NCBI GenBank assembly: GCA_035345875.1
Contig: DAORDH010000014.1
Span: forward strand, 67,955 to 131,954
Length of the DNA: 64,000 nucleotides
Direction: 5' to 3'
Origin: UBA2033 sp035345875
GTDB lineage: Bacteria > Spirochaetota > Leptospiria > Leptospirales > Leptospiraceae
A program made the translations under genes and the position numbers. The first letter of the stretch is position 1. Every line of letters begins with the position of its first letter. Positions 45,732 to 55,070 of the stretch are shown here, one piece after another. The notes beneath the pieces are model-generated. The model did not search any database. It had not been told where the DNA came from and saw nothing but the letters and a program-made list of their open reading frames with translations.

Positions 45732-46856
45732 ATGCGTTTCCTGTTCTTTTTTATTTTTATTATATTTAATCTTTTTCCTGAGTCTCCAAGTGTTGAAGAC
45801 TCTGAATTAAAAAAAGGAAAAGTTTTTTCTTCATTTGATGATGCTTTGAAGAATCCAGAAAAGATTTATAGACTGAATTTGAGTAATACTCGAATGAATG
45901 AAATACCAAGTGATATTGAAAAGTTTACTTCATTGCAGGAACTTAGTCTCTCTTCTAATAAAATAGAGTTTTTACCTGATCAAATTTGCAAATTAAAGAA
46001 ACTCCAAAAGTTAAATCTAAGTTATAATCATTTAAAAATGCTTCCATCTTGTTTTGGAGAACTGGATCAATTACAAGAATTAAATTTAACGGCTAACGAA
46101 ATGTTATCCCTTGGTCCTGAAATTGGACTTCTTAAGAAGCTAGAACATTTAACGTTACTGGAGAATACATTGCAGGAATTACCGAAGGAATTTGGAAAAT
46201 TGGCAAATCTTCAGAATTTAGATATACGAAAAAATAAATTAAGAGAGCTTCCAGAGCAGATCAGTGAATTAAAAAGCCTTAAAACTTTAAATTTAGCCTC
46301 CAATCAGATCACGAAGCTTCCAAGCGGCATAGGAGGATTATCCGCTCTACGGTTTTTAGATTTAACTTCCAATAAAATCACCATACTACCTGAATCAATT
46401 GGGTTATTAAATAATTTAGAAGAGTTGAATCTTAGTTCTAATAATTTAGGATTACTTCCTTCATCTTTTGGAAATTTATCAGAGTTAAAAAAAATAAATA
46501 TCGAAAAGAATTCACTGATATCTCTTCCTTCAGAAATTTCAAATTTAAAAAAACTTCAAAGAATATATTTGAGTCACAATAGTCTCGATAAGTTTCCAGA
46601 AGGTTTAACGAATTTAGGTGAGGTTTTATCTATAGAAATAAATAATAATCGGATAACACATCTTCCAGATTCAATTGGATCTATGACTATGCTTCAAATT
46701 TTAAATCTAAGCTCAAACAAAATTACTTCCGTTCCAGAATCTTTTGGGGATCTCAAGAGATTAACAACATTGTATCTCAAAAAAAATCCTTTTTCAAAGC
46801 CGGAGCAAGAAAAACTTAAAAAGTTAATGCCTAATTGTAAAATTTATTGGGATTAA
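45732..46856 (+). CDS. Leucine-rich-repeat protein (23-residue type), exported
   Basis: From the ATG at 45732 the product begins MRFLFFFIFIIFNLFPESPS, a signal peptide; the open frame starts 15 codons earlier, which would bury it. About 14 consecutive 23-residue repeats follow, typified by LNLSSNKITILPESIGLL. Leptospires encode many such proteins, often secreted and used in binding host or other molecules. The last four bases overlap the minus-strand gene ending at 46853. Confidence 0.84.
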   Translation: MRFLFFFIFIIFNLFPESPSVEDSELKKGKVFSSFDDALKNPEKIYRLNLSNTRMNEIPSDIEKFTSLQELSLSSNKIEFLPDQICKLKKLQKLNLSYNHLKMLPSCFGELDQLQELNLTANEMLSLGPEIGLLKKLEHLTLLENTLQELPKEFGKLANLQNLDIRKNKLRELPEQISELKSLKTLNLASNQITKLPSGIGGLSALRFLDLTSNKITILPESIGLLNNLEELNLSSNNLGLLPSSFGNLSELKKINIEKNSLISLPSEISNLKKLQRIYLSHNSLDKFPEGLTNLGEVLSIEINNNRITHLPDSIGSMTMLQILNLSSNKITSVPESFGDLKRLTTLYLKKNPFSKPEQEKLKKLMPNCKIYWD

Positions 46857-48163
46857 ATACTTCGGTTACGCAAGATTAGCCGCTTTGTTAAAAGACGGGC
46901 TAGAAAAACTCCATAGTATGGATATTTTTTAACCATATCTATAAAACCACTTCTAGAGATCGGTAATAGTTGTGCTTTCGTCATTGCTTTAACTGTTCCA
47001 GTTCTCTTATTATGATGCAAAAAAGACATTTCTCCCACAAACATATCTTCTGGTGTAAGCACTGCGATACGCTGGTTGTTTTTGATATATACCCCGAGCT
47101 TACCTGATAATATATAATAGAAATAATCACTCTCGGAACCAGATTCAAATAGAATATCATCAGGATTTAAGAAAAGTATTTCGCCTGTCGCAAACTGCAT
47201 GAGATGACTCGCTCTCCGTTTAATCTCTGTATTATTATAAAATATAAGTTTTACAATATTTCCCTTGTCATTGTATTCCATTTCGTCTACAAAGTTACGT
47301 GTCATTAGAATTCCTCTACCATGAACAGCGAAAATATTCTCTTCACTTCGAGGACTTGGTATAGCACTTGGATCAAATCCATTGCCTTCATCTTTGATTG
47401 TAAATATAGCTTGGTCGTTGTTTATTTCATAGCTAATAGTAACACGTTTATTTATATTCTCAGGATATGATGCTCTTTCGTCTATCGCTCCATACATATC
47501 CATACTATCTGTTAGAATTTTTGATTTCATCTCAAAACCTACACCGCAGTTGCCATGTTCAATCGCATTTTGAATCATTTCATGAAGAGAGAGTGATATT
47601 TTAGAAAATGCTTCATAATTTCTAAAACCAGCAGCATAACAGATACTCATAATTAGATTTGCAACTCTTGGAACTAAGCGAAGGTTGTTTTTGATTTTTA
47701 TTTTTCCTTTCTTTCGTGTGATATTTTCTAGAAGAAATTGTTCTGACTCAAATAATTCTAAATTGGAAGTTACAATTTTTAGGATCGTTGGAATTTTAAG
47801 ACGGACTTCATTAGAGGTCATGAAGTCAATCACTCCTATATCTAAGAGTTTTACAATTTCAGCTTCGGTTAATTTATCTGCAATAATTACTATTACTGTC
47901 CCATGTAGCCAAGGGTCATTATGAACTTGATTTACAGTTTTTGCGAGGAAGTCAAATTGACCCGTGTGCTCGATGACAAATAACCTAGAAGTAATTTGCC
48001 CATATGTTAAGTAATCAATTGCCTTATCGATTTGGTAAAATACCTTCGGATGAAAAGATCGGACATTATCTTCCGCCATTTGTGCTGCGGTAATAATTTC
48101 ATCAATTACTTCGGGAGTGGATGCGTAGACGCTAAAAGATATATTTTCTTTTTTCGTGTTCAT
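46853..48163 (-). CDS. Pseudo-receiver / RsbW-like kinase / cNMP-binding fusion
   Basis: A 436-residue cytosolic protein with three modules. Residues about 8-130 look like a receiver fold, but the usual phospho-Asp strand reads FVIEHTG with Glu65. Residues about 165-310 are a GHKL ATPase of RsbW type: HEMIQNAIEHGN (194-205), KDEGNGF (257-263) and HGRG (281-284). Residues about 325-430 are a cyclic-nucleotide-binding domain with GEMS (377-380) and Arg387. It could be a cAMP-responsive anti-sigma kinase. Its ATG overlaps the stop of the hydrolase gene (ATGA). Confidence 0.82.
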   Translation of the reverse strand: MNTKKENISFSVYASTPEVIDEIITAAQMAEDNVRSFHPKVFYQIDKAIDYLTYGQITSRLFVIEHTGQFDFLAKTVNQVHNDPWLHGTVIVIIADKLTEAEIVKLLDIGVIDFMTSNEVRLKIPTILKIVTSNLELFESEQFLLENITRKKGKIKIKNNLRLVPRVANLIMSICYAAGFRNYEAFSKISLSLHEMIQNAIEHGNCGVGFEMKSKILTDSMDMYGAIDERASYPENINKRVTISYEINNDQAIFTIKDEGNGFDPSAIPSPRSEENIFAVHGRGILMTRNFVDEMEYNDKGNIVKLIFYNNTEIKRRASHLMQFATGEILFLNPDDILFESGSESDYFYYILSGKLGVYIKNNQRIAVLTPEDMFVGEMSFLHHNKRTGTVKAMTKAQLLPISRSGFIDMVKKYPYYGVFLARLLTKRLILRNRSI

Positions 48164-49116
48164 AACTTATTTTTAGCAATATTTATTCCATCCTCAAAAG
48201 CTTTCAGTGTTTTTTCTTCGAACTCTTTTGGATAGTCATCCCAAATTCTACAATGCCCTGTATTTTTCGCCTCAAAAAAAACTTTTTTTCTTATACTCAA
48301 ATTGGAGTATAGGTCTACTCCATGCTGATACGGTGTAGTTTTGTCCGCAGTTCCATGAAAAACAACGATGGGAATTTCAGGAAAATCTCTTACAAGTTCT
48401 CCTGGTTTAATACTTTTAAAATCAAATTCACCTTTAAAACTAACGTATTTAAAAATGATCTCTAGATAAAAATCTGGTAAGAACTTGGATATTTTGTTTT
48501 CCTTTATAATTCTTTCCATGGAGTAAAATGGATTTTCTATGACAGCTGCGTCTACCTTACCTATCCAGTTTTCTTTTGATAGAATAAATGTTGATGTTCC
48601 TGCAGAAGTAGAAATCACAACTACATGTTTATATTTCTCTTTTGCCCAATTTAAGACTGCAATAAATCCAATCGATTCCCTAATTCCATATGAAACTCCT
48701 AGACCATTGTTTGTCGTTCTTCCATGATTCGGAGCATCGTATAAAATTACGTTATAATCAGATTTAAGTAGAAATGGAACTAATTTGAATCCATTTCGTC
48801 TATCGGCTCCAGCTCCATGTATAAAAATAACTACTCGATTGGATTTAGTTGACGCAGGAAAAAGCCAACCATCTATTATAAATTGATCTGTTTGCCATTG
48901 AATGGATTCAAATTTCAGTTTTACCGCATCCTCTGGATGATCGATACAAAGCTCAGGCGAAAATTCAAGTTGAGATTGGGAACATAAATGTGTCAATCCT
49001 GGATGATGCCAGTGTGGATGTAATATCATGTAGGAAAAAAGAAAGATTCCACTAATATAGAGGGTTAATAGGAATGCGATTATTATAGCAAGAGTATTTC
49101 TAATATTTCTTTTCAT
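48160..49116 (-). CDS. Alpha/beta hydrolase, membrane-anchored
   Basis: A 318-residue protein with an N-terminal membrane anchor (9-31) and an alpha/beta-hydrolase fold: FIHGAGADRRNGF (oxyanion region), VVISTSAGTSTF (nucleophile elbow), FHGTADKTTPYQHG (acid) and NTGHCR (histidine). The elbow reads S-T-S-A-G, lacking the first glycine of GxSxG. Substrate unknown. Its stop overlaps the start of the downstream fusion-kinase gene, so the two are translationally coupled. Confidence 0.83.
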   Translation of the reverse strand: MKRNIRNTLAIIIAFLLTLYISGIFLFSYMILHPHWHHPGLTHLCSQSQLEFSPELCIDHPEDAVKLKFESIQWQTDQFIIDGWLFPASTKSNRVVIFIHGAGADRRNGFKLVPFLLKSDYNVILYDAPNHGRTTNNGLGVSYGIRESIGFIAVLNWAKEKYKHVVVISTSAGTSTFILSKENWIGKVDAAVIENPFYSMERIIKENKISKFLPDFYLEIIFKYVSFKGEFDFKSIKPGELVRDFPEIPIVVFHGTADKTTPYQHGVDLYSNLSIRKKVFFEAKNTGHCRIWDDYPKEFEEKTLKAFEDGINIAKNKL

Positions 49117-49225
49117 GCTTAAAATACAATTTGTTTATGAGATTAATCGATATTATCCACTCCGTAAAATTAGAAGAGAAACCAATCGATTCTATTAGCA
49201 TTTAGTTTTTGTGAATGGAATGTTG

Positions 49226-50242
49226 TCAAGTCTGCAAAATTATTTTTCCAACAGATTTGCCTGATTTAAAATAATAGAGTGCATCAAGCGCTTCTGTAAA
49301 AGGGAAAGTTTTTCCAATCAATGGAGGTGGTAATTTTAAATCTAAAATTTGTTCTAACATTTTGCTTAGTTCATCCATTTTATCCCAGAGCCAGATCAAG
49401 TTGAACGCTAAGACTGATTTGTTGCTGGATATCATAGAAAGTGGATCAATTCTAGGTCTAGTTAAGTATTGATATGCTAATTTAAAAAAATTGGGAGAAC
49501 TAGATTCTGGAGCAAAATGTGCAGCTCCGTAAACTACAATTCTTCCAGTTGGAGAGAGGGAATCAAAACTGCTTTGAAATATTTTCCCACCAATACATTC
49601 TAAAACTAAATTTAAACTTCTGTCTTTCAATTTATTTTTTAGTTGGGTTGGGAAATTAGAATCTCGAATAATATAATCATCATAGCCTTCTGATTTCAGT
49701 GTTTGAATTTTAGAACTATCACCAATTGTCCCGATCGTATATGCATCAAACTTTTTTGCGATACGATTTGCATAAATGCCAACCCCACCCGCTGCACTGT
49801 GGATAAGAACTGTTTGCCCCTTTTGTAAATTTCCCAAAGGGAATAGTGCATAGTATGCTGTGAGAGCTTGTGCAATAAATGCAGCCCCTTCCTGATAAGA
49901 CCAATTAGAAGGAAGGGGATGTATATAGGATGTATTTGAATTCAAATGACTTACATAACCACCAAAGCGGGTAACACCCATTATCCGATCGCCTATCTTA
50001 AAATTTTTAACTTTTGCTCCTGTTTTAATTACATTTCCAGAATATTCTAATCCAGGAATAAAACTACCTTTAGGTGTTGCACTGTATAATCCAACGAGTG
50101 CAAAAACATCAGCAAAATTAAGTCCAATTGCTTTTACTTCAATTGTTACTTCCTCTTCAAGAGGATCCGAGAGACTCTCTGAAGATAATTTTAAGTCTTC
50201 TAGAGAGCCTGCTTTGGGTGTGCGATAAACTAGCCGGTTCAT
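49226..50242 (-). CDS. Medium-chain (quinone oxidoreductase-like) dehydrogenase
   Basis: A 338-residue zinc-independent MDR protein. The N-terminal GroES-like half has VEVKAIGLNFADV, and the cofactor half has HSAAGGVGIYANRIAKKF and ECIGGKIF. It should reduce a quinone, enone or enoyl substrate with NADPH. Its ATG overlaps the stop of the MMPL transporter gene by four bases, so the two are translationally coupled. Confidence 0.88.
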   Translation of the reverse strand: MNRLVYRTPKAGSLEDLKLSSESLSDPLEEEVTIEVKAIGLNFADVFALVGLYSATPKGSFIPGLEYSGNVIKTGAKVKNFKIGDRIMGVTRFGGYVSHLNSNTSYIHPLPSNWSYQEGAAFIAQALTAYYALFPLGNLQKGQTVLIHSAAGGVGIYANRIAKKFDAYTIGTIGDSSKIQTLKSEGYDDYIIRDSNFPTQLKNKLKDRSLNLVLECIGGKIFQSSFDSLSPTGRIVVYGAAHFAPESSSPNFFKLAYQYLTRPRIDPLSMISSNKSVLAFNLIWLWDKMDELSKMLEQILDLKLPPPLIGKTFPFTEALDALYYFKSGKSVGKIILQT

Positions 50243-53200
50243 TTTTTCTTTTTAGAAACTCTTGGCTTTTTTAATTTAGATTCTACTTTCTCTTCGGTTG
50301 CAGTGGTGGAATCTAGTTTCTCTTCTTTTTTCTTTTTAGAAGGTTTCTTAGCTTTTGTTTTCTTTTGTGCTTCCTGCGTTAGTTTTACTTTTAAATCTTC
50401 TTTCAAATTTAAATCTACTTTTACAGGAGGTTTGATTTCAGGCACTGTCTCAGAATCTTCACTGTCCAAATCAATTGGAGAATCTTTTAATGCTTCTAGT
50501 TTTTCTTTAACTTTCTCTTTGAGATTGGTGTCGACGTTAGTAGGAAGATCTATTGATGGAGTCTCTGAAGTATCATTATCTAGGTCAATCGGAGAATCTT
50601 TTAATTCTTCTTGCTTTTCATTGACTTCTACTCTAGATCCATCCTTATTTTCAAGCGTCGATTCATCAGATTTGGAATCTGAATCTAAATCTATTAATTC
50701 TTCTGTGGATTCATCTGTAATTGCTTTTTCTTCTGCTGTATCAACATTTAAACCAAGACTTAAATCAGGAATCTTTTCTTCTTCTTTCTTTGGTGCATAG
50801 ACAATTGCCAGCACAGATGGAAGAAGTGTAAGTGCTACAAGAAGAGAAGAACCAATACCTATACTTGCAACTACCCCAAGAGAATGTAAACCTCTATGTT
50901 CTGCTATGAGTAAAACCCCCCAACCAACTAGAGTTGTAAGCGTAGATGCAATAATTGCAGGACCTACTCTAGAAACAGTTTTCCCTATATTCTTTTCTTC
51001 CATGAAGCGATAGTATATATAGATTCCATTTTGAATTCCATAACCGATCACAATAGGAAATACTAATACGTTGAAAAAATTTACCTTTGCTCCAAAGATT
51101 CCCATAATTCCAAGCATGACTGCTAATCCAACTACAAGTGGAAAGAGGGAAAGTATTGCAGGGATGAGTCCTCTATAAAAAACAATCAGAATTATTAATA
51201 CAATGGTTAGAGTCATTGCAACAGCCGGATATGCTTCTCTTTGAACGATCATTGCCAGTTTAGCAAATAGAATTACACTTCCTGCTGTATGAGCTGTATC
51301 TTTATAACTTCTCATTTGTTCAATTGAGGTAAATGGTCGTTTGTCTACAATGAGTTGAGCTGTTAAAGGCAATATATTCATAGCCATTAACTCTTCTTTT
51401 GAAGCAGAATTTGCAATTTTTAGAATTGTCTCTTCTTCTTCCTTCGTATATTTCGCAATAATATGATCATCACTATTTTTATCTAGATCAATATTCGTAG
51501 AGTATAGAATTGCATTTAACGTTCTTTTGCTGATCAGTGGATATTCAAATTGAGCAACTTTATCATAAAAATCGATCAAATCTTTTCCATGCCAAAGAGC
51601 CACTTTTGGATAGATGAATAGCATATGCCCTTTTACCTTACTTGTAGGAACTTCAGTAAATTGATTTGTAAAAAGAAATGGGACATCATAATAACTAAAG
51701 TCTTTTACACCTAGGTATTTATCTACCGTTGGTAAATGCTTTTGCTGTTCCTCTGTCAACATATGTGGTTTTATATATTTTAAATCATCTTTGATTTGTT
51801 TTAGTATATGTAGATTTTCTTTTTGTTGGTTTTCTGGTGGAATGATATTCCAAATAGACACAACTTGATCTACAGAGTTTTGCATATGTTCAGGAACGGG
51901 TGTAAAGAAATCAAAAACAGCTTCACTTTTTTCTAGAGTGTCCGTTGCGATTGCTTGAGGATCAGAACTAACGTCAAATCGATCTCCAATCTCATCATAG
52001 ATCAAAAGAGATTCTTGATTCTCCAAAAGCAAATCTCGACCACTATAATTAAATTTTACTGTCGGAGCAAATAGGGATATAACAATAATAATCGCTATAC
52101 TAACTCGTAATACTAATCTTGGATTTGCAAAAAATCTATTAGCAAAGCTAGATTCTTCGCTCTCTTTTTGACTCCAAACAAAGAATCTTTTGAAGGACGG
52201 AAAAAGTCTAAATATGATCGCAATTTGTAAGGCTGTTACAAAATACATAGATAGAGCGATGAGTATGATTCCATAACAAGCTATCAGCCCAAATTCACTA
52301 AATCCTTTAAAGTCAGAGAACATCAAAACTACAAAGGCAGATGTCGTAGTAAGCGCTGAAATCAGAGAAGCAATTCCAGTATGAAAAATAGTCTCAGTGA
52401 CTGACGTCATTAAATCATCACGCAGAGTGAATTCTTCTCTAAAACGATATAAGAATTGAATTCCGTAATCAATACCAAGACCCATTAAAACAGCCGCCAT
52501 GATAGTTGTTACTGTATTGAGTCTACCAATTACAAAACCGGTTACTCCAAACGTGAGAGCAATGCCTGTTAAAAGAGAAATAACTAGAATCAAAATAAAG
52601 AGAGGATTTCTGAAAAATAAAAAGAGCAGTATTGTAATTCCGATAAGAGAAGCCATCGAAATTGGTTTTAACGCATCTACTAAACTATCATAATCATCTA
52701 AGTTTAATTTATAGGACCCACTATAAGCAACATGAATTCCCTTGTCTTCTAGCTTTAAATCAGCTACTACTTTTTTGATCTTAACTTCTAGATTACGAGT
52801 AAAGTTTAAATCTAGGAAAGATCCCTCTGGCTTGACAAGTAATAATAGCATTCCTTTGTCGGGAGAAATATTATAAGCATCAAATACATCTCTTTTGGCA
52901 AGTCTCTGATATTTGGAGAGTATATCATCAAAGGTTGGCGTATATTCTTCTCCTGTGAGATTTATATAAAATGGATTGAGCTTTTCGATTTCCTCATCTA
53001 TTTTTCTTTTGATACGACTTCTCGCTTCTCGCATATCGCTTGATTTGATATACAAAGGTAAACGTTCTTTTAAGAAAGTAGTATCATATTTGTAGGATAT
53101 GTATCTAATATCTTTATCTTTTAGAAGTTCGGAAGTGAGTTTGTCAGCATACCGTTTAATCTTCTTTTCACTTTTAGTATAATAATCTAGATGGTCCTGC

Positions 53201-53535
53201 TTGATTTTCTCAGCTTGTTCCATTTCTGATTTATAAAGATCTAGATTTCCTTTTTTCTTAGCATCGACAGCGGATAATATCTTTTTGTCTCTAGCATATT
53301 CATCTTTGATTTTTAGAGCAACAATGTAGAAACCATTTCCTCCAATCATTTCCACTACATCTTTTGCTTTAATGACTTCAATCATACTAGCAGGAAGGAG
53401 GTCGAGTTGGTTGCTGTTGATACTAAGCTTAAGAGCTTGTTGGATGGATAGACCAATTAGAAGAACTAATGCGACTAACGTTATAAATGGTCTAAGTAAA
53501 AAAATGTGACAGAGAATCGAAATTAAATTTTTCAT
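50239..53535 (-). CDS. MMPL/RND-family lipid transporter (HpnN-like) with charged tail
   Basis: A 1098-residue RND protein: twelve helices in two halves, each with a large periplasmic loop. GLGIDYGIQFLYRF and GYGIQNGIYIYYRF mark the fourth helices. The last about 170 residues form a cytoplasmic, Glu/Lys/Asp-rich tail containing a degenerate repeat (LKDSPIDLDNDTSET and LKDSPIDLDSEDSET) and ending in poly-Lys. HpnN and MmpL proteins move hopanoids or other lipids outward. An MlaC-like protein gene precedes it by two bases, supporting lipid traffic. Confidence 0.86.
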   Translation of the reverse strand: MKNLISILCHIFLLRPFITLVALVLLIGLSIQQALKLSINSNQLDLLPASMIEVIKAKDVVEMIGGNGFYIVALKIKDEYARDKKILSAVDAKKKGNLDLYKSEMEQAEKIKQDHLDYYTKSEKKIKRYADKLTSELLKDKDIRYISYKYDTTFLKERLPLYIKSSDMREARSRIKRKIDEEIEKLNPFYINLTGEEYTPTFDDILSKYQRLAKRDVFDAYNISPDKGMLLLLVKPEGSFLDLNFTRNLEVKIKKVVADLKLEDKGIHVAYSGSYKLNLDDYDSLVDALKPISMASLIGITILLFLFFRNPLFILILVISLLTGIALTFGVTGFVIGRLNTVTTIMAAVLMGLGIDYGIQFLYRFREEFTLRDDLMTSVTETIFHTGIASLISALTTTSAFVVLMFSDFKGFSEFGLIACYGIILIALSMYFVTALQIAIIFRLFPSFKRFFVWSQKESEESSFANRFFANPRLVLRVSIAIIIVISLFAPTVKFNYSGRDLLLENQESLLIYDEIGDRFDVSSDPQAIATDTLEKSEAVFDFFTPVPEHMQNSVDQVVSIWNIIPPENQQKENLHILKQIKDDLKYIKPHMLTEEQQKHLPTVDKYLGVKDFSYYDVPFLFTNQFTEVPTSKVKGHMLFIYPKVALWHGKDLIDFYDKVAQFEYPLISKRTLNAILYSTNIDLDKNSDDHIIAKYTKEEEETILKIANSASKEELMAMNILPLTAQLIVDKRPFTSIEQMRSYKDTAHTAGSVILFAKLAMIVQREAYPAVAMTLTIVLIILIVFYRGLIPAILSLFPLVVGLAVMLGIMGIFGAKVNFFNVLVFPIVIGYGIQNGIYIYYRFMEEKNIGKTVSRVGPAIIASTLTTLVGWGVLLIAEHRGLHSLGVVASIGIGSSLLVALTLLPSVLAIVYAPKKEEEKIPDLSLGLNVDTAEEKAITDESTEELIDLDSDSKSDESTLENKDGSRVEVNEKQEELKDSPIDLDNDTSETPSIDLPTNVDTNLKEKVKEKLEALKDSPIDLDSEDSETVPEIKPPVKVDLNLKEDLKVKLTQEAQKKTKAKKPSKKKKEEKLDSTTATEEKVESKLKKPRVSKKKK

Positions 53536-53537
53536 TT

Positions 53538-54083
53538 TTATTTAGATGCTTTTTTGATTAAAGCGATTAATTCCTTCATTCCTTTTTTTTCGTATGTTGG
53601 CTCAATTTGTTTTACTCGGTTTACTTCCGAAGCAAGTTTTCCTTCTGCTAATAGAAAATCACTCACTAGGTAGGTTCCATTTTTTTCAGTAAATACCCAA
53701 GAGAATGTAATTTTTTCAGAGCCTTTGTAGAGGATGGAAGCGGGAAGTTCTGCCTCGCTACCTTTCATTTTTACTTTTTCATAATTGATATCTATTTTAT
53801 CAAAATATTGGAGTGCGATCGGAAAGGATTTTGCTTTAATATATCCTTTCATTGCTTCTTCAAAATCCGCCTGATCTTTAGGATCTATTTTTTCCCAGTG
53901 ATTTAAAAGTAAGTTTTTAGAAAAAGTTTTTGTATCGATAAGTGCGATCGCTTGGTCATTTTTCTTGAAACGGATATATCCAACTAACTTTTTAGCAGTG
54001 GATAGAATTGCTGCTTCATTTGCAAAAGCAGAGTTTGTAAATACAAAGATTAAGAGTAAAAAAGGAAGAAATTTTTTAGACAT
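53538..54083 (-). CDS. MlaC/Ttg2D-like periplasmic lipid-binding protein
   Basis: A 181-residue protein from the ATG at 54083, which has GAGGT upstream (a longer frame begins at 54098). The signal peptide MSKKFLPFLLLIFVFTNSAFA is followed by a helical MlaC-like domain with FSKNLLLNHWEKIDPKDQADFEEAM and a strand region ITFSWVFTEKNGTYLVSDFLL. MlaC carries phospholipids between membranes. Cotranscribed with the MMPL transporter. Confidence 0.8.
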   Translation of the reverse strand: MSKKFLPFLLLIFVFTNSAFANEAAILSTAKKLVGYIRFKKNDQAIALIDTKTFSKNLLLNHWEKIDPKDQADFEEAMKGYIKAKSFPIALQYFDKIDINYEKVKMKGSEAELPASILYKGSEKITFSWVFTEKNGTYLVSDFLLAEGKLASEVNRVKQIEPTYEKKGMKELIALIKKASK

Positions 54084-54366
54084 GAAATACCTCAACAAAG
54101 ATAGAGTTATCCACTCGCATCTAAGGTCAACTTAGTTTTTCAGTAACTCTTTTGATCCAAGTTGAGCCAAACGTTCAGATAAGGGTTTCTCCGATTCTTT
54201 TCAAAAATGGAAATCGATTCTAGAGTCCGAAAAGGAAGGTAAGGAGGATTCTCTTACAATTAGGAAATGTCAAAGAGGATTGGTTGCTTGATTTTACAAT
54301 CATCTCAGAATTCGCATTTGTTCCTTAAATGATCAATCTTACATAGTGTTAGTTCAAGATGGTGAG

Positions 54367-55008
54367 TTATTTCACATATAAAATGTCTTTTTTGTATGCC
54401 TCTCCTATCAGTTCATAGCCAACAGGATTGGGATGAATTGGATCATAGCTAGGATATAATTTTATTGTAGAGCGATTGGCTTCGAAAACTGCTTCCAAAT
54501 CAGTTACTGTATAATTAGCAGATAGACTTCTGATAAAGTTATTATTTACTTTGATTTTATTTTGTAGCCCTTTGTCATCCGTGAGTGGAACGGCAGTTAA
54601 AATGATTCTAGCACTCGATCTTAGCTTGATTTCGGTAAGTAATCGATTGAAGTAACCAATAAAATCATAACTTGGATCATTCATAACATCATTGGTTCCC
54701 AATTCTATAATTAATATATTTGGTTGAGGGTTAAATGGGCGGCTAATGTCGAATAGCCAACTGTATACAGAACGACCACTCACGGAAAAGTCATTCACTT
54801 TGTAGTTGTTGCCTAATTTATTTTGTAATCCAAATCCGACTGATCTTTCAGATAAGGAATCTCCTATGATATTGACTTGTAAAATACTCTGTTTTTCGTT
54901 TGTTTGTTTCAAGAGTGGGATTAAATAACTTTTATCAACTTGATCTTTCGAAGTGTAGCAATTTATTAGAGTGAGTAGAATTGCAAATGGTATATACTTA
55001 AATAACAA
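54367..55008 (-). CDS. SGNH/GDSL-type hydrolase lipoprotein
   Basis: A 213-residue product from a TTG at 55008, the only start that keeps the signal peptide (lipobox LTLINC, Cys17). Block I GDSLSERS with the nucleophile Ser, block II SGRSVYSW, block III ELGTNDVMND and block V DPIHPNPVGYEL with Asp and His form a complete SGNH hydrolase. It probably deacylates or deacetylates envelope carbohydrates or lipids at the periplasmic face. Confidence 0.8.
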   Translation of the reverse strand: MLFKYIPFAILLTLINCYTSKDQVDKSYLIPLLKQTNEKQSILQVNIIGDSLSERSVGFGLQNKLGNNYKVNDFSVSGRSVYSWLFDISRPFNPQPNILIIELGTNDVMNDPSYDFIGYFNRLLTEIKLRSSARIILTAVPLTDDKGLQNKIKVNNNFIRSLSANYTVTDLEAVFEANRSTIKLYPSYDPIHPNPVGYELIGEAYKKDILYVK

Positions 55009-55070
55009 AATCTTAAATCCATAGTGAAGCGGCTAATAAGTCTTAACCGCTTGATTGACTTAAAATAGAA

